Source of the DNA: Planotetraspora kaengkrachanensis
GTDB taxonomy: Bacteria; Actinomycetota; Actinomycetes; Streptosporangiales; Streptosporangiaceae
Direction of reading: 5' to 3'
NCBI RefSeq assembly: GCF_016862895.1
Contig: NZ_BONV01000008.1
Span: forward strand, 1-64,000
Length of the DNA: 64,000 bases
Position numbers and translations under genes: made by a program. Within the stretch, counting starts at the first letter, position 1, and each line of letters opens with the position of its first letter. The notes under the pieces were generated by a model, which was not told the DNA's origin, ran no database searches, and worked only from the letters and a program-made list of their open reading frames with translations. Shown piece by piece: positions 35,713-44,326 of this stretch.

Positions 35713-35861
35713 CGGCACCCACCTCTCCAATGACACATTTCTGAACCGAGTTCACAAACGTGGACGGCCTCAACGGTGATGTTCAGTCAGGGGGTTGTCA
35801 AGGAGTCGTGTCCTATTCGAAATGTTTCCGATCGCCGCATTTGTGATTTCGGCGGGATGTC

Positions 35862-35890
35862 TTGACCGCGGCCCCTGCCGGGCTTACCTT
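35862..35890 (+). promoter_or_regulatory. Sigma-70-type promoter of the first kdgD operon
   Basis: TTGACC (35862-35867), exactly 17 bp, then TACCTT (35885-35890). The expected start near 35897 lies directly at the edge of the palindrome at 35898, an ideal place for a repressor. Confidence 0.65.
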
Positions 35891-35897
35891 CCGGGTG

Positions 35898-35911
35898 TTC
35901 ATGTATATGAA
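35898..35911. promoter_or_regulatory. Hexuronate-regulon operator, copy 1
   Basis: TTCATGTATATGAA, a palindrome apart from its centre. A second, perfect copy (TTCATATATATGAA) lies before the second kdgD gene at 45307. AT-rich in a GC-rich genome. The adjacent IclR protein is a candidate binder. Confidence 0.65.
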
Positions 35912-35941
35912 TGCCGTCCATAAACATGTCAGGGGTGTCAG

Positions 35942-36859
35942 TTGTCGTTCGACGGCCTGCTGTTCTTCCCGGTCACACCATGCGACGAGGAGGAGCGGCT
36001 CGACCTCGGAGCCTTCCGGCGGCACGTGCGCCAGGGCGTCGAGGCGGGCTGCGGAGCGGTGTTCGCCTGCTGCGGGACGGGCGAGTTCGCCGCGCTGAGC
36101 CTGGCCGACTACGCCGCGTGCGTGGCGGCCGCCGTCGAGGAGGCGGACGGCCGGGTGCCCGTGGTCGCCGGCACCGGGTACGGCACCGCGATGGCCCTGG
36201 AGTTCGCGGCCGCCGCCGCGGACGCCGGGGCCCAGGGCCTGCTGGCGCTCCCGCCGTACCTCGTCCAGGCCGGCCAGGACGGCCTGCGCCGCCACTACGA
36301 GGCGCTCGCCGACGGCAGCCGGCTGCCGATCATCCTGTACCAGAGGGACAACGCCGTCCTTGAGCCGGAGACGGTGGCGGAACTCGCCCGGCACCCCGGG
36401 ATCATCGGCCTCAAGGACGGCCACGGCGACCTGGACCTGATGCGCCGGATCATCGAGACCGCGCCGTCAGGCCTGCTGTACTTCAACGGCCTGCCGACCG
36501 CCGAGACGTCCCAGCGGGCCTACCGGGACCTCGGGGTGGTGCGGTACTCCTCCGCGGTCTTCTGTTTCCTGCCGCACCTGGCGCTCGCCTGCCACGACGC
36601 CCTCCGCGACGGACGGGACGACGTCGTGGACCGTCTGATGAAGGAGTTCTATCTGCCTTTCGTCGAGTTGCGGGGCCTCGGCCCCGGATACGCCGTCTCC
36701 CTGGTGAAGGCGGGGGTGCGCCTGCGTGGTCAGGACGTGGGACCCGTCCGCCGGCCGCTGGTCGACCCCGGCCCCGAGCACCTGCGCAGGCTCGCGGAGC
36801 TGATCGATCGCGGCCTCACCCTGATGGAGGACCTGGAGCGATCCCCGGACCCCGCGTGA
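35942..36859 (+). CDS. kdgD: 5-dehydro-4-deoxyglucarate dehydratase, copy 1
   Basis: 305 residues starting with TTG, with AGGGGTG eight bases upstream. A member of the DHDPS/NAL aldolase family: the Schiff-base lysine is Lys158 in GLKDGHGD, the catalytic Tyr133 is in LYQRDN, and CCGTGEF holds the substrate carboxylate loop. The CGTGEF and YQRDN motifs and LPTAETSQRAY match KdgD rather than DapA. It converts 5-dehydro-4-deoxy-D-glucarate to 2-oxoglutarate semialdehyde with loss of water and CO2. First gene after the promoter/operator at 35862-35911, followed 57 bp later by pectate lyase. A paralog of the gene at 45361. Confidence 0.9.
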   Translation: MSFDGLLFFPVTPCDEEERLDLGAFRRHVRQGVEAGCGAVFACCGTGEFAALSLADYAACVAAAVEEADGRVPVVAGTGYGTAMALEFAAAAADAGAQGLLALPPYLVQAGQDGLRRHYEALADGSRLPIILYQRDNAVLEPETVAELARHPGIIGLKDGHGDLDLMRRIIETAPSGLLYFNGLPTAETSQRAYRDLGVVRYSSAVFCFLPHLALACHDALRDGRDDVVDRLMKEFYLPFVELRGLGPGYAVSLVKAGVRLRGQDVGPVRRPLVDPGPEHLRRLAELIDRGLTLMEDLERSPDPA

Positions 36860-36916
36860 GACCGCCGATCGGCGATCGCGGGAGCCGGCCCCGGGCCACC
36901 GGAACGGAGTCAGCTC

Positions 36917-38215
36917 ATGCGCAAAACGACCCTCCTCCTGTCGGCCGTCCTGGCGCTCTCGACCGCCGCGCCCGCCGCGCCCGCCGGGGCGGCCACGCAC
37001 GGCGGCGGCCCCGGTCACGGTGCCGGGCTCGGCCGCCAGACCCTGCCCGCGAAAGACGGATGGGCTTCCGCCGGAACGGGGACGACCGGCGGGGCCGCGG
37101 CGCCGCCGGCGAACGTCCACACCGTCACCACCCGGTCGCAGCTCGCGGCGGCGCTCGCCGCTCCCGGCCCCCGGATCATCTACGTCAAAGGCCGCCTCGA
37201 CAGCGGGAAGAGCTGCGCCGACTACGCCACCGGCGGATACACGCTCGCGGGCTACCTAGCCGCCTACGACCCGGCCGTCTGGGGAAGGGACGCCGAGCCG
37301 TCCGGCCCCCTCGAAGAGGCCAGAGCCGCCTCGGCCGCCAACCAGACCGCGCACATCAAGCTGAAGGTGCCGTCGGACACCACGATCGTCGGGCTGCCCG
37401 GCGCGACCATCCGGCATCTCAACCTGCACGTCGACAACGCCGACAACGTCATCATCCGCAACATCCGGTTCGAGGACGCCGCCGACTGCTTCCCCCAGTG
37501 GGACCCCACGGACGGTGAGACCGGCAACTGGAACTCGCTCTACGACAACATCTCCGTGACCGGCTCGACGCACGTCTGGGTGGACCACAACACCTTCACC
37601 GACGGAACCAACCCCGACTCCGCCCAGCCGCTCAACTTCGGCCGGCCGTACCAGGTGCACGACGGCCAGACGGACATCACCAACGGCTCCGACTTCGTGA
37701 CCGTGTCATGGAACGAGTTCTCCGGCCACGACAAGACCATGCTGATCGGCTCGACGAACAACCCGGCGGCCGATGCCGGGAAGCTCAGCGTGACCGTGCA
37801 CCACAACCACTTCTCCGACACGCTCCAGCGGCTGCCGCGCGTGCGGTTCGGGAAGGTCCACGTGTACGACAACTACTACGAGGTGCCCGACGCCGCCACG
37901 TTCGTGTACGCCATCGGCGTCGGCGTGCAGTCCCAGATCGTCGCGGAGAACAACTACTTCCGGCTGAGTCGCGACGTCGACCCGGCGGGGCTGCTCTACG
38001 ACTGGGGCGGCACCACCCTCACCGCCCGCGGCAACCTGCTGCGCGTCGGCGGGAAGGAACGGCCGATCGACCTGGTCGGCGTCTACAACGCGGCCCACGA
38101 CCCCGATCTCGGCGCCGATGCCGGGTGGACGCCGACGCTGCACACCCGGATCGATCCCGCGAGCGCCGTCAGACGCGAGGTGTCCCGCCATGCCGGCGCC
38201 GGCCACCTCCCCTAA
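36917..38215 (+). CDS. Secreted pectate lyase (polysaccharide lyase family 1)
   Basis: 432 residues. A Sec signal peptide is visible (RKTTLLLSAVLALSTAAPAA, cleavage near AGA-AT). The parallel beta-helix family 1 signatures are VWVDHNTFTDG, the NGSDFVTVSWNEFSGHDKTMLIG region (in parts) and LPRVRFGKVHVYDNYYE (with the catalytic Arg region). It cleaves polygalacturonate by beta-elimination outside the cell, giving unsaturated oligouronides for the importer. Downstream of kdgD in the same direction, so probably induced with it. A shorter, divergent N-terminal insert precedes the first helix turns. Confidence 0.92.
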   Translation: MRKTTLLLSAVLALSTAAPAAPAGAATHGGGPGHGAGLGRQTLPAKDGWASAGTGTTGGAAAPPANVHTVTTRSQLAAALAAPGPRIIYVKGRLDSGKSCADYATGGYTLAGYLAAYDPAVWGRDAEPSGPLEEARAASAANQTAHIKLKVPSDTTIVGLPGATIRHLNLHVDNADNVIIRNIRFEDAADCFPQWDPTDGETGNWNSLYDNISVTGSTHVWVDHNTFTDGTNPDSAQPLNFGRPYQVHDGQTDITNGSDFVTVSWNEFSGHDKTMLIGSTNNPAADAGKLSVTVHHNHFSDTLQRLPRVRFGKVHVYDNYYEVPDAATFVYAIGVGVQSQIVAENNYFRLSRDVDPAGLLYDWGGTTLTARGNLLRVGGKERPIDLVGVYNAAHDPDLGADAGWTPTLHTRIDPASAVRREVSRHAGAGHLP

Positions 38216-38233
38216 CCCCCGGCCCCCTGGGTG

Positions 38234-38305
38234 TGATCACCTCACCCTGGGGGGCTGATCACCACATCCTCGGGGTTGATCACCACATCCTCGCGGGGTG
38301 ATCAC
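38234..38305. repeat. Short-period TGATCAC repeats
   Basis: TGATCAC occurs at 38234, 38256, 38277 and 38299, i.e. every 21-22 bp, with similar flanks (a G-run before, ACATCCTC-like after the second and third copies). It lies directly after the pectate lyase gene and leads into the 53-bp array. Confidence 0.8.
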
Positions 38306-38316
38306 TCACCCTCGGG

Positions 38317-38433
38317 GTGATCATGCACAGGTTCGGGCTCGCCCGCCCCTACCTGCGGATTCATGAAGTGTGATCATGCACGGATTCGGAAGAACGCCCG
38401 TTGACCTGCGCCGTCAGTCACCGTGATCATGCA
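38317..38433 (-). repeat. 53-bp repeat array, minus-oriented half
   Basis: The core GTGATCATGCA occurs at 38317, 38370 and 38423, exactly 53 bp apart. It is the reverse complement of the core in the neighbouring array. On the minus strand the sequence before each core reads CGAATCCG or CGAACCTG. The remaining unit sequence is variable. Confidence 0.9.
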
Positions 38434-38472
38434 TCAGGACAGCCCCGCTCGCGACCTTCCCCGTCACATGCA

Positions 38473-38737
38473 TGCATGATCACGAACCGAGATCGCGCCG
38501 GCCAGGTGGCAACTCGGCGAATCCGTGCATGATCACGCGCGCGAGAGGCGCTGGCCAGACCCGCATTGCGCGAATCTGTGCATGATCACGAGCACTCGAG
38601 GCACAGGTCGGGCCCGCAGCGTGCGAGCTCGTGCATGATCACACACAAGTGGGGCGCTGGTCGGGCCCGCACGGTGCGAACGCGTGCATGATCACGAACA
38701 CGCGAGGCTGTGTGAATGGGTGCGCGATCACACCCCA
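38473..38737 (+). repeat. 53-bp repeat array, plus-oriented half
   Basis: The core TGCATGATCAC occurs at 38473, 38526, 38579, 38632 and 38685, every 53 bp without deviation. Beyond the core the units share a partial consensus (GAGGC-C-GG-CGGGCCCGCA and GTGCGAA), so this is a degenerate tandem repeat, not a set of unrelated spacers. The last unit decays. Together with the minus-oriented half it fills the 587-bp gap between pectate lyase and the GH2 gene; no coding sequence is supported there. Confidence 0.9.
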
Positions 38738-38772
38738 GGGGATCTTGACAACGGCTGGTCATATCGGCAGAT

Positions 38773-38786
38773 TGACAACGTTGTCA
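38773..38786. promoter_or_regulatory. Perfect 14-bp palindrome, LacI-type operator
   Basis: TGACAACGTTGTCA with a central CG, as in LacI/GalR-family operators. It overlaps a TTGACA hexamer and lies 16 bp before the GH2 start codon. A further TTGACA with a TCATAT about 13 bp downstream is at 38745. No LacI-family gene is in the window. Confidence 0.6.
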
Positions 38787-38802
38787 TCCCGTGGGAGTCA
38801 TG

Positions 38803-41800
38803 ATGCCCGAGTTGTCACCCGTGTCACGCCGCACCTTTCTGTCGGCCGGTGCCACCCTTCTCGCCTCGTTCGGCGTGGCCGCGACCCTGCCGGACGCCGC
38901 CCATGCCGCGTCCGCCTCACCCACCGGGCCCACGCCCGGATCGCCGGGGGCCGACCTCGCCCGCCACCGGCCGGTAACGGTGTCGTCCACGGACTACGCC
39001 CCGACGCCGGGCGCCTTCGCCGTGGACGGGCTGCCGCAGGTCGGCGTGCGCGGCAGCGGCTGGCGGGCCGCCCAGGGCGATCCGCAGTGGATCTCGATCG
39101 ACCTTCAGGCGCCGTGCCACGTCGAGGCCGTCACCCTGGTCTTCGAGGCGACCCTCGAAGACCAGCCGTTCGACGGGAACTACTCCGACACCGACGGCGA
39201 CGAGATCCGGTCGAGCGCCGCCGTCGCCTACCGGCTCGAGGTCTCGTCCGACGGCCGCGCCTGGCGCACGGTCCACGAGACGGCCGACGGCCGGGGCGGG
39301 GTCGAGGAGATCACGCTGACCGAGCCTGTCGTCGCCCGGTGGATCCGCATGACCGCGACCAAACGCTCCAACAGCAACCCGGTGGGCCTCAACGGCTTCC
39401 AGGTGTACGGCACGGCCACCGGGCACCGGCCGCCCGCGCGCGGCTGGACCGACTGGAGCGGCGGCGACCGGCCGGCGCCCGCGCTCACCGTCGCCGCCGA
39501 CGGCACGGTGCCGCTGGAGTCGGGCTGGTCGCTCACCATGGACGACTTCGCCGGCACAGACGACGGCGCCGTCCTGTCCGCAAGAGGCGTCGACGTCCGG
39601 TCCTGGCTGCCCGCGACGGTCCCCGGCACGGTCCTCGGGGCGCTCGTCGACCAGGGCCACCTGCCCGATCCGGTGTCCGGCTACAACAACATGCAGATCC
39701 CTGAGGCCCTGTCGCGCCACTCCTGGTGGTACCGGCGGCCGTTGCGGCTGCCGAAGGGGCTCGACACCTCGGCCGGCCGGCGGATCTGGCTCGAGTTCGA
39801 CGGGGTCAACCACGAGGCGACGACCTGGGTGAACGGCGTCCAGGTCGGCACCGTGACGCACCCGTTCGCCCGAGCGGCGTTCGACGTCACGGACGCCCTT
39901 CGGGGCCGCGTGGAGCACGTCGTCGCGGTCCGCGTCACCCCGATGCCGCATCCCGGCACGCCGGGCGACAAGGGCGCGGACGGCAACACGTTCCTGCAGT
40001 CCGCCCACCACTACCTCGACGCGCCGACGTACCTCGCGGTGTCGGGGTGGGACTGGATGCCCGCCGTGCGCGACCGGGTCACGGGCATCTGGAACCACGT
40101 CAGGCTGCGCAGCACGGGCGTGGCCGTCATCGGCGACCCGCACGTCACGACCGCGCTGCCCGGCCTGCCCGACACGCGCACGGCCGAGGTCACCGTCGCC
40201 GTGCCCGTGCGCAACGTGGGGAGCACGACGACCGCCGTGACGGTGCGGGCGTCCTTCGGCAAGGTCGACGTCCGTACGACGGTGACCGTCCCCGCAGGCG
40301 AGACCGTCACGGTGACGTTCTCGCCGGAGTCGTTCGCCGCGCTCAGGCTGAGGAACCCCGAGCTCTGGTGGCCGAACGGCTACGGTGACCCTCACCTGCA
40401 CGACCTGCACGTCACGGCGACCGTGCGCGGCGAGGTCAGCGACCGGCGCGACCTCCGGTTCGGTATCCGCGAGTTCGCCTACGACTGGGACCAGCCCATC
40501 GTCGTGTCGCCGCCGGGGAAGCCGCCGCTGGAGTTCACCGACGGCCGCGCGCCGCAGACGGTCACGTTCGACCGGCAGCACGCCCGGCATGTCCGCATCC
40601 AGGCCGGTAAGCGCGCGACCGGCTGGGGAGTGTCGATGTGGTCCCTGTCGGTGGCGGACGGGGACGGCGCGGACCTGGCCCTTCGCAAGACGGCCACGGC
40701 CTCCTCGACGGACGGTAACGGGCCGGGCAACGCCGTCGACGGCGACGCCGGGACCCGCTGGGCGTCCGCGTACCAGGACGACCAATGGATCCAGGTCGAC
40801 CTCGGCGCCGCGGTGGACTTCGACCGGGTGACCATCGTGTGGGAGCAGGCGTACGCACTGGACTACCGCGTGCAGGTCTCCGCGGACGGCGACGCCTGGA
40901 CCGACGTGAAGTCGGTGACGAACGACACCCCGATCGGCAACACCGCGGTCCAGGTCGAGACGTTCCCGCCGCAGACCGCGCGCCATGTGCGCATCCAGGC
41001 CGGCAAGCGCGCGAGCCAGTGGGGCGTCTCGATGTGGACGCTCTCGGTGCAGCGGCAGGCCGACCCGACCGTCGACCTGGCACTGAACAAGACCGCGACC
41101 TCGTCCACGTCGGAGAACGACACCAACGTGGCCGGCAACGCCGTGGACGGCAATCCGCGCACCCGCTGGGCGTCGGCGTACCAGGACGACCAGTGGATCC
41201 AGGTCGACCTCGGCGCCCCGGTCGACTTCGACCAGGTCACCATCGCCTGGGAGCAGGCGTACGCCCGCGACTTCGTCATCCAGGTCTCCGACGACGGGGA
41301 CAGGTGGACCGACGTGAAGTCGGTGAACAACGCCGTCCGCCAGCTGAAGATCAGCGTGAACGGCGTGCCGGTGTTCTGCCGGGGCGGCAACTGGGGCTGG
41401 GACGAGCTGCTGCGCCGGGTGCTTCCGCACCGGCTGGCGGACACCGTCGAGATGCACCGCGACATGAACTTCACGATGATCCGCAACTGGCTGGGCAGCA
41501 GCAACCGGGAGGAGCTCTACCAGGCCTGCGACGAGCAGGGCATCCTCGTGTGGAACGACTTCTGGCAGGCGGGGCAGTTCCTGCCGAACCCGCCCGGCTA
41601 CGTCGACATCGCCGCCGACACGATCCGGCGCTTCCGGCACCATCCGAGCATCGTGGTGTGGTGCGGCGCCAACGAGGGCGACCCGCCCCCGATCGTCGAC
41701 GCGGGGCTGAAGCAGGCGGTCGCCGACTTGCACCCCGAGATCCTCTACATCCCGAACTCCGCGGGCGGCATCGTCAGCGGCCACGGGCCGTACCGCTGGA

Positions 41801-42837
41801 TCGACCCGCCGGCCTACAACGACAAGAACACCTACGACACGGGCGCCTTCGGCTTCCACACCGAGATCGGCATGCCGGTCGTCCCGGTGGTGGAGAGCAT
41901 GCGCAACCTCGTCGGCGACGAGCCCGGCTGGCCGATCGGCGAGGTGTGGAACTACCACGACTGGTCGACCATCGGGAACCAGCACACCGACACCTACCTG
42001 GCCGCGATCGACGACCGGCTCGGCGCATCCGCCTCGCTCGAGGAGTTCGCCACGCGGGCGCAGTTCGTCAACTACGAGAGTCACCGCGCCATGTTCGAGG
42101 CGTGGAACGCCAACCTGTGGCAGGACGCAACCGCCCTGCTGCTGTGGATGTCGCATCCCGCCTGGCACAGCACGGTGTGGCAGACGTACGACTACGACCT
42201 TGACGTGAACGGCGCCTACTACGGCGCGCGCAAGGGCTGCGAGCCGTTGCACGTGCAGGCCGACCCCGGCACGTGGCAGGTCCGCGTCGTGAACCACACG
42301 ACCGCGGCGCTCACCGGCGCCACGGTCACCGCGAGGCTCTACGACCTGGACGGCAGGCAGCTGGGCAAGGCCCAGAGCGGGCGGGTGGACGTCGGCACGT
42401 CGTCGACGTCGGCCGTCTTCACGCTCGCCGCGCCGGACGGGGTCCCGCTGCACCTGGTCCGCCTCGAACTGCGCGACGGCCGCGACCGTCTGCTGTCGGA
42501 GAACACCTACTGGCGGTACGAGCAGGCACAGGACATGCGGGCGCTCACCGGCATGCCGCGCACCCGCCTGTCGGTGTCGGCCACGGGTCCGCGCTCGTCC
42601 GGCGGGCGTGACGCGCTCACCGCGACGGTCGCCAACCGGGGCCGCGCGGTCGCCGCTCTGGTCCGGCTGAGCGTGCGCGACTCCCACGGCGACCGGGTGC
42701 TGCCCGCGCGGTACGACGACAACTACTTCTGGCTGCTGCCCGGCGAGACGCGCCGGGTGGAGGTCTCGTGGCCGTCACACGCGGACCGGCATGGGATCCA
42801 CGTGTCGGCGCACGCCTACAACTCGGCCGCCGGCTAA
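38803..42837 (+). CDS. Tat-exported GH2 glycosidase with discoidin (F5/8 type C) domains
   Basis: 1344 residues from ATG 38803 (GGGAG five bases upstream; GTG 38791 and ATG 38800 also open). The twin-arginine signal is SRRTFLSAG. Domains: N-terminal discoidin/CBM32-like (about 45-210), GH2 sugar-binding sandwich (230-400, with WVNGVQVG), beta-sandwich to about 590, inserted discoidin repeats (593-844), then the TIM barrel with acid/base Glu958 in CGANEG and nucleophile Glu1021 in HTEIGMP. It resembles exo-beta-glucosaminidase/beta-mannosidase-type GH2 enzymes (GWDWMPAVRDRVTGIW). C-terminal beta domains follow. It should trim side chains or beta-linked oligosaccharides outside the cell; its substrate is not certain. 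Confidence 0.85.
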   Translation: MPELSPVSRRTFLSAGATLLASFGVAATLPDAAHAASASPTGPTPGSPGADLARHRPVTVSSTDYAPTPGAFAVDGLPQVGVRGSGWRAAQGDPQWISIDLQAPCHVEAVTLVFEATLEDQPFDGNYSDTDGDEIRSSAAVAYRLEVSSDGRAWRTVHETADGRGGVEEITLTEPVVARWIRMTATKRSNSNPVGLNGFQVYGTATGHRPPARGWTDWSGGDRPAPALTVAADGTVPLESGWSLTMDDFAGTDDGAVLSARGVDVRSWLPATVPGTVLGALVDQGHLPDPVSGYNNMQIPEALSRHSWWYRRPLRLPKGLDTSAGRRIWLEFDGVNHEATTWVNGVQVGTVTHPFARAAFDVTDALRGRVEHVVAVRVTPMPHPGTPGDKGADGNTFLQSAHHYLDAPTYLAVSGWDWMPAVRDRVTGIWNHVRLRSTGVAVIGDPHVTTALPGLPDTRTAEVTVAVPVRNVGSTTTAVTVRASFGKVDVRTTVTVPAGETVTVTFSPESFAALRLRNPELWWPNGYGDPHLHDLHVTATVRGEVSDRRDLRFGIREFAYDWDQPIVVSPPGKPPLEFTDGRAPQTVTFDRQHARHVRIQAGKRATGWGVSMWSLSVADGDGADLALRKTATASSTDGNGPGNAVDGDAGTRWASAYQDDQWIQVDLGAAVDFDRVTIVWEQAYALDYRVQVSADGDAWTDVKSVTNDTPIGNTAVQVETFPPQTARHVRIQAGKRASQWGVSMWTLSVQRQADPTVDLALNKTATSSTSENDTNVAGNAVDGNPRTRWASAYQDDQWIQVDLGAPVDFDQVTIAWEQAYARDFVIQVSDDGDRWTDVKSVNNAVRQLKISVNGVPVFCRGGNWGWDELLRRVLPHRLADTVEMHRDMNFTMIRNWLGSSNREELYQACDEQGILVWNDFWQAGQFLPNPPGYVDIAADTIRRFRHHPSIVVWCGANEGDPPPIVDAGLKQAVADLHPEILYIPNSAGGIVSGHGPYRWIDPPAYNDKNTYDTGAFGFHTEIGMPVVPVVESMRNLVGDEPGWPIGEVWNYHDWSTIGNQHTDTYLAAIDDRLGASASLEEFATRAQFVNYESHRAMFEAWNANLWQDATALLLWMSHPAWHSTVWQTYDYDLDVNGAYYGARKGCEPLHVQADPGTWQVRVVNHTTAALTGATVTARLYDLDGRQLGKAQSGRVDVGTSSTSAVFTLAAPDGVPLHLVRLELRDGRDRLLSENTYWRYEQAQDMRALTGMPRTRLSVSATGPRSSGGRDALTATVANRGRAVAALVRLSVRDSHGDRVLPARYDDNYFWLLPGETRRVEVSWPSHADRHGIHVSAHAYNSAAG

Positions 42838-42843
42838 CAGTCC

Positions 42844-42885
42844 GCGCTCTTCTCCCCGGTCCGCCGGGACCGGGGAGAAGAGCGC
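42844..42885. terminator. Very strong bidirectional hairpin terminator
   Basis: A 19-bp perfect stem starting GCGCTCTTCTCCCC with a four-base GCCG loop. It lies between the converging GH2 (+) and aldehyde dehydrogenase (-) genes, six bases after the GH2 stop. Confidence 0.9.
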
Positions 42886-42897
42886 CGGGGACGGCCG

Positions 42898-44325
42898 TCA
42901 GACGCGCAGGCGGCCGTCCACCCGCTGGGGGACGCCGAGCGGGTTGCCGTCCTGCAACTCGGGCGGCAGCAGGGCGGCTGGCCAGTCCTGGTAGGCGACA
43001 GGGACCAGCCACCGCCTGATCGCGGCCGCGCCCACCGACGTGTGGGCGGAGGCGGTGGACGCGGGCCAGGGTCCGCCGTGGTGCATGGCCCAGGTGACGG
43101 CGACCCCGGTCGGCCAGCCGTTCCAGATGAGGCGTCCCGCGAGCCGCTGGAGGACCTGCACGACGGCCCCGACGGCCCCGGCGTCCTCGGCTTCCGGTCC
43201 GGCGTGCACGGTCGCCGTCAGCGAGCCGGGCAACCGCGGAAGTACGGCAGACAGATCGGACGGATCACGATATTTCACGACTATCGCGGCAGGGCCGAAG
43301 CACTCCTCCCCCAGTTCGGGCAGCCCGTCGGCGAACGCCTCCAGCGAAGCGGTGAAGACCTGGGGCGTCACCGCGTCCGGCGCCGCTCCTGCGGCACCGG
43401 TCGCCAGCCTGGCCACTTCCGGTCGTGCGGCCAGCAGGTCGACCGCGCGGAGGTACCCGTCATGGATCTTGGCGGTGAGCATCCGACCGCCGGTGGTCGC
43501 GGCGACCGCGTCCCCGATCTCCCGCTCGAACCCTCCGACTTCGGGCACGAAGACCAGGCCGGGGTTGGTGCAGAACTGCCCGACGCCCAGCGTCAGCGAC
43601 GCGGCGAACCCCGCCGCCACGGTGGCCGGGTCCGCCGAGGGCAGCACGATCACCGGGTTGACGCTGCCGAGCTCCCCGTAGAAGGGGATCGGGTCCGGCC
43701 GCTGGTCGATCAGCCTCCTGACGGCGGTGCCGCCCGCGAGCGATCCGGTGAAGCCGACCGCCGTCACGAGCGGATGCCGGACCAGCGGCCCGCCCGCCTC
43801 GAACCCGTGGACGAGCCCGAGGAGGCCGGGATCAGGAAGGGCCTGCCGTACCACCGAGGCGGTCAGGTCGGAGGTCCGCGGGTGGCCTTCGTGCGCCTTG
43901 ACCACGACGGCGCATCCCGCCGCGAGGGCAGAGACCGTGTCGCCGCCCGCCACCGAGAAGGCGAACGGGAAGTTGCTCGCCGCGAACACCGCCACGACCC
44001 CGATCGGCCGGTTCATCCGCCGTACGTCGGGGCGGGGAGGCGTGGCCTGTGGATCCGCGTGGTCGATGACGGCCTCGGCCGCGCCTCCGTCCCGCAGGAC
44101 CTCGGCGAACAGCCGGAACTGCGAGGCGGTCCGCCCGATCTCGCCGCGCAGCCGCACCTCTCCGAGGTGGGTCTCCGCGTCAGCGACCGGCCACAGCTCG
44201 TCCGCGTGCTTCAGCAGCGCGTCGGCGACGCCCTCGAGGATGGTCGCGCGCTCCGCGGCCGGGATGGCCCGCCACTTCGCCCCCGCCTCCTCGGCCCGTT
44301 CCACCGCCGTGTCGATACCGGTCAT
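42898..44325 (-). CDS. 2-oxoglutarate semialdehyde dehydrogenase (NADP+-type aldehyde dehydrogenase)
   Basis: 475 residues from ATG 44325; a longer frame only shadows the upstream gene. Aldehyde dehydrogenase motifs: FAASNFPFAFSVAGGDT, the Glu in YGELGSVNPV, and the nucleophile Cys in GVGQFCTNPG. These sequences, especially NFPFAFSVAGGDTVSALAAG (in parts) and FCTNPG, are typical of the type III 2-oxoglutarate semialdehyde dehydrogenases. It performs the last step of the oxidative hexuronate route, giving 2-oxoglutarate. It starts one base after the udh stop, so the two are one operon, and ends at the terminator shared with the GH2 gene. Confidence 0.9.
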   Translation of the reverse strand: MTGIDTAVERAEEAGAKWRAIPAAERATILEGVADALLKHADELWPVADAETHLGEVRLRGEIGRTASQFRLFAEVLRDGGAAEAVIDHADPQATPPRPDVRRMNRPIGVVAVFAASNFPFAFSVAGGDTVSALAAGCAVVVKAHEGHPRTSDLTASVVRQALPDPGLLGLVHGFEAGGPLVRHPLVTAVGFTGSLAGGTAVRRLIDQRPDPIPFYGELGSVNPVIVLPSADPATVAAGFAASLTLGVGQFCTNPGLVFVPEVGGFEREIGDAVAATTGGRMLTAKIHDGYLRAVDLLAARPEVARLATGAAGAAPDAVTPQVFTASLEAFADGLPELGEECFGPAAIVVKYRDPSDLSAVLPRLPGSLTATVHAGPEAEDAGAVGAVVQVLQRLAGRLIWNGWPTGVAVTWAMHHGGPWPASTASAHTSVGAAAIRRWLVPVAYQDWPAALLPPELQDGNPLGVPQRVDGRLRV

Positions 44326-44326
44326 G

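Noticed and set aside
38317-38737. CRISPR array
   Set aside because: The conserved core is only 11 bp, the intervening 42-bp segments resemble each other, orientation flips in the middle, and no cas gene is present.
38773-38786. Chromosomal parS site
   Set aside because: The palindrome TGACAACGTTGTCA does not match the actinobacterial parS consensus based on GTTTCACGTGAAAC.
38216-38802. Insertion-sequence remnant
   Set aside because: No transposase fragment, no terminal inverted repeats with target duplications; the structure is a regular repeat array.
38917-42687. 1256-codon open frame opposite the GH2 gene
   Set aside because: Antisense shadow rich in Arg, Gly, Val and His; the plus strand carries a clear GH2 enzyme.
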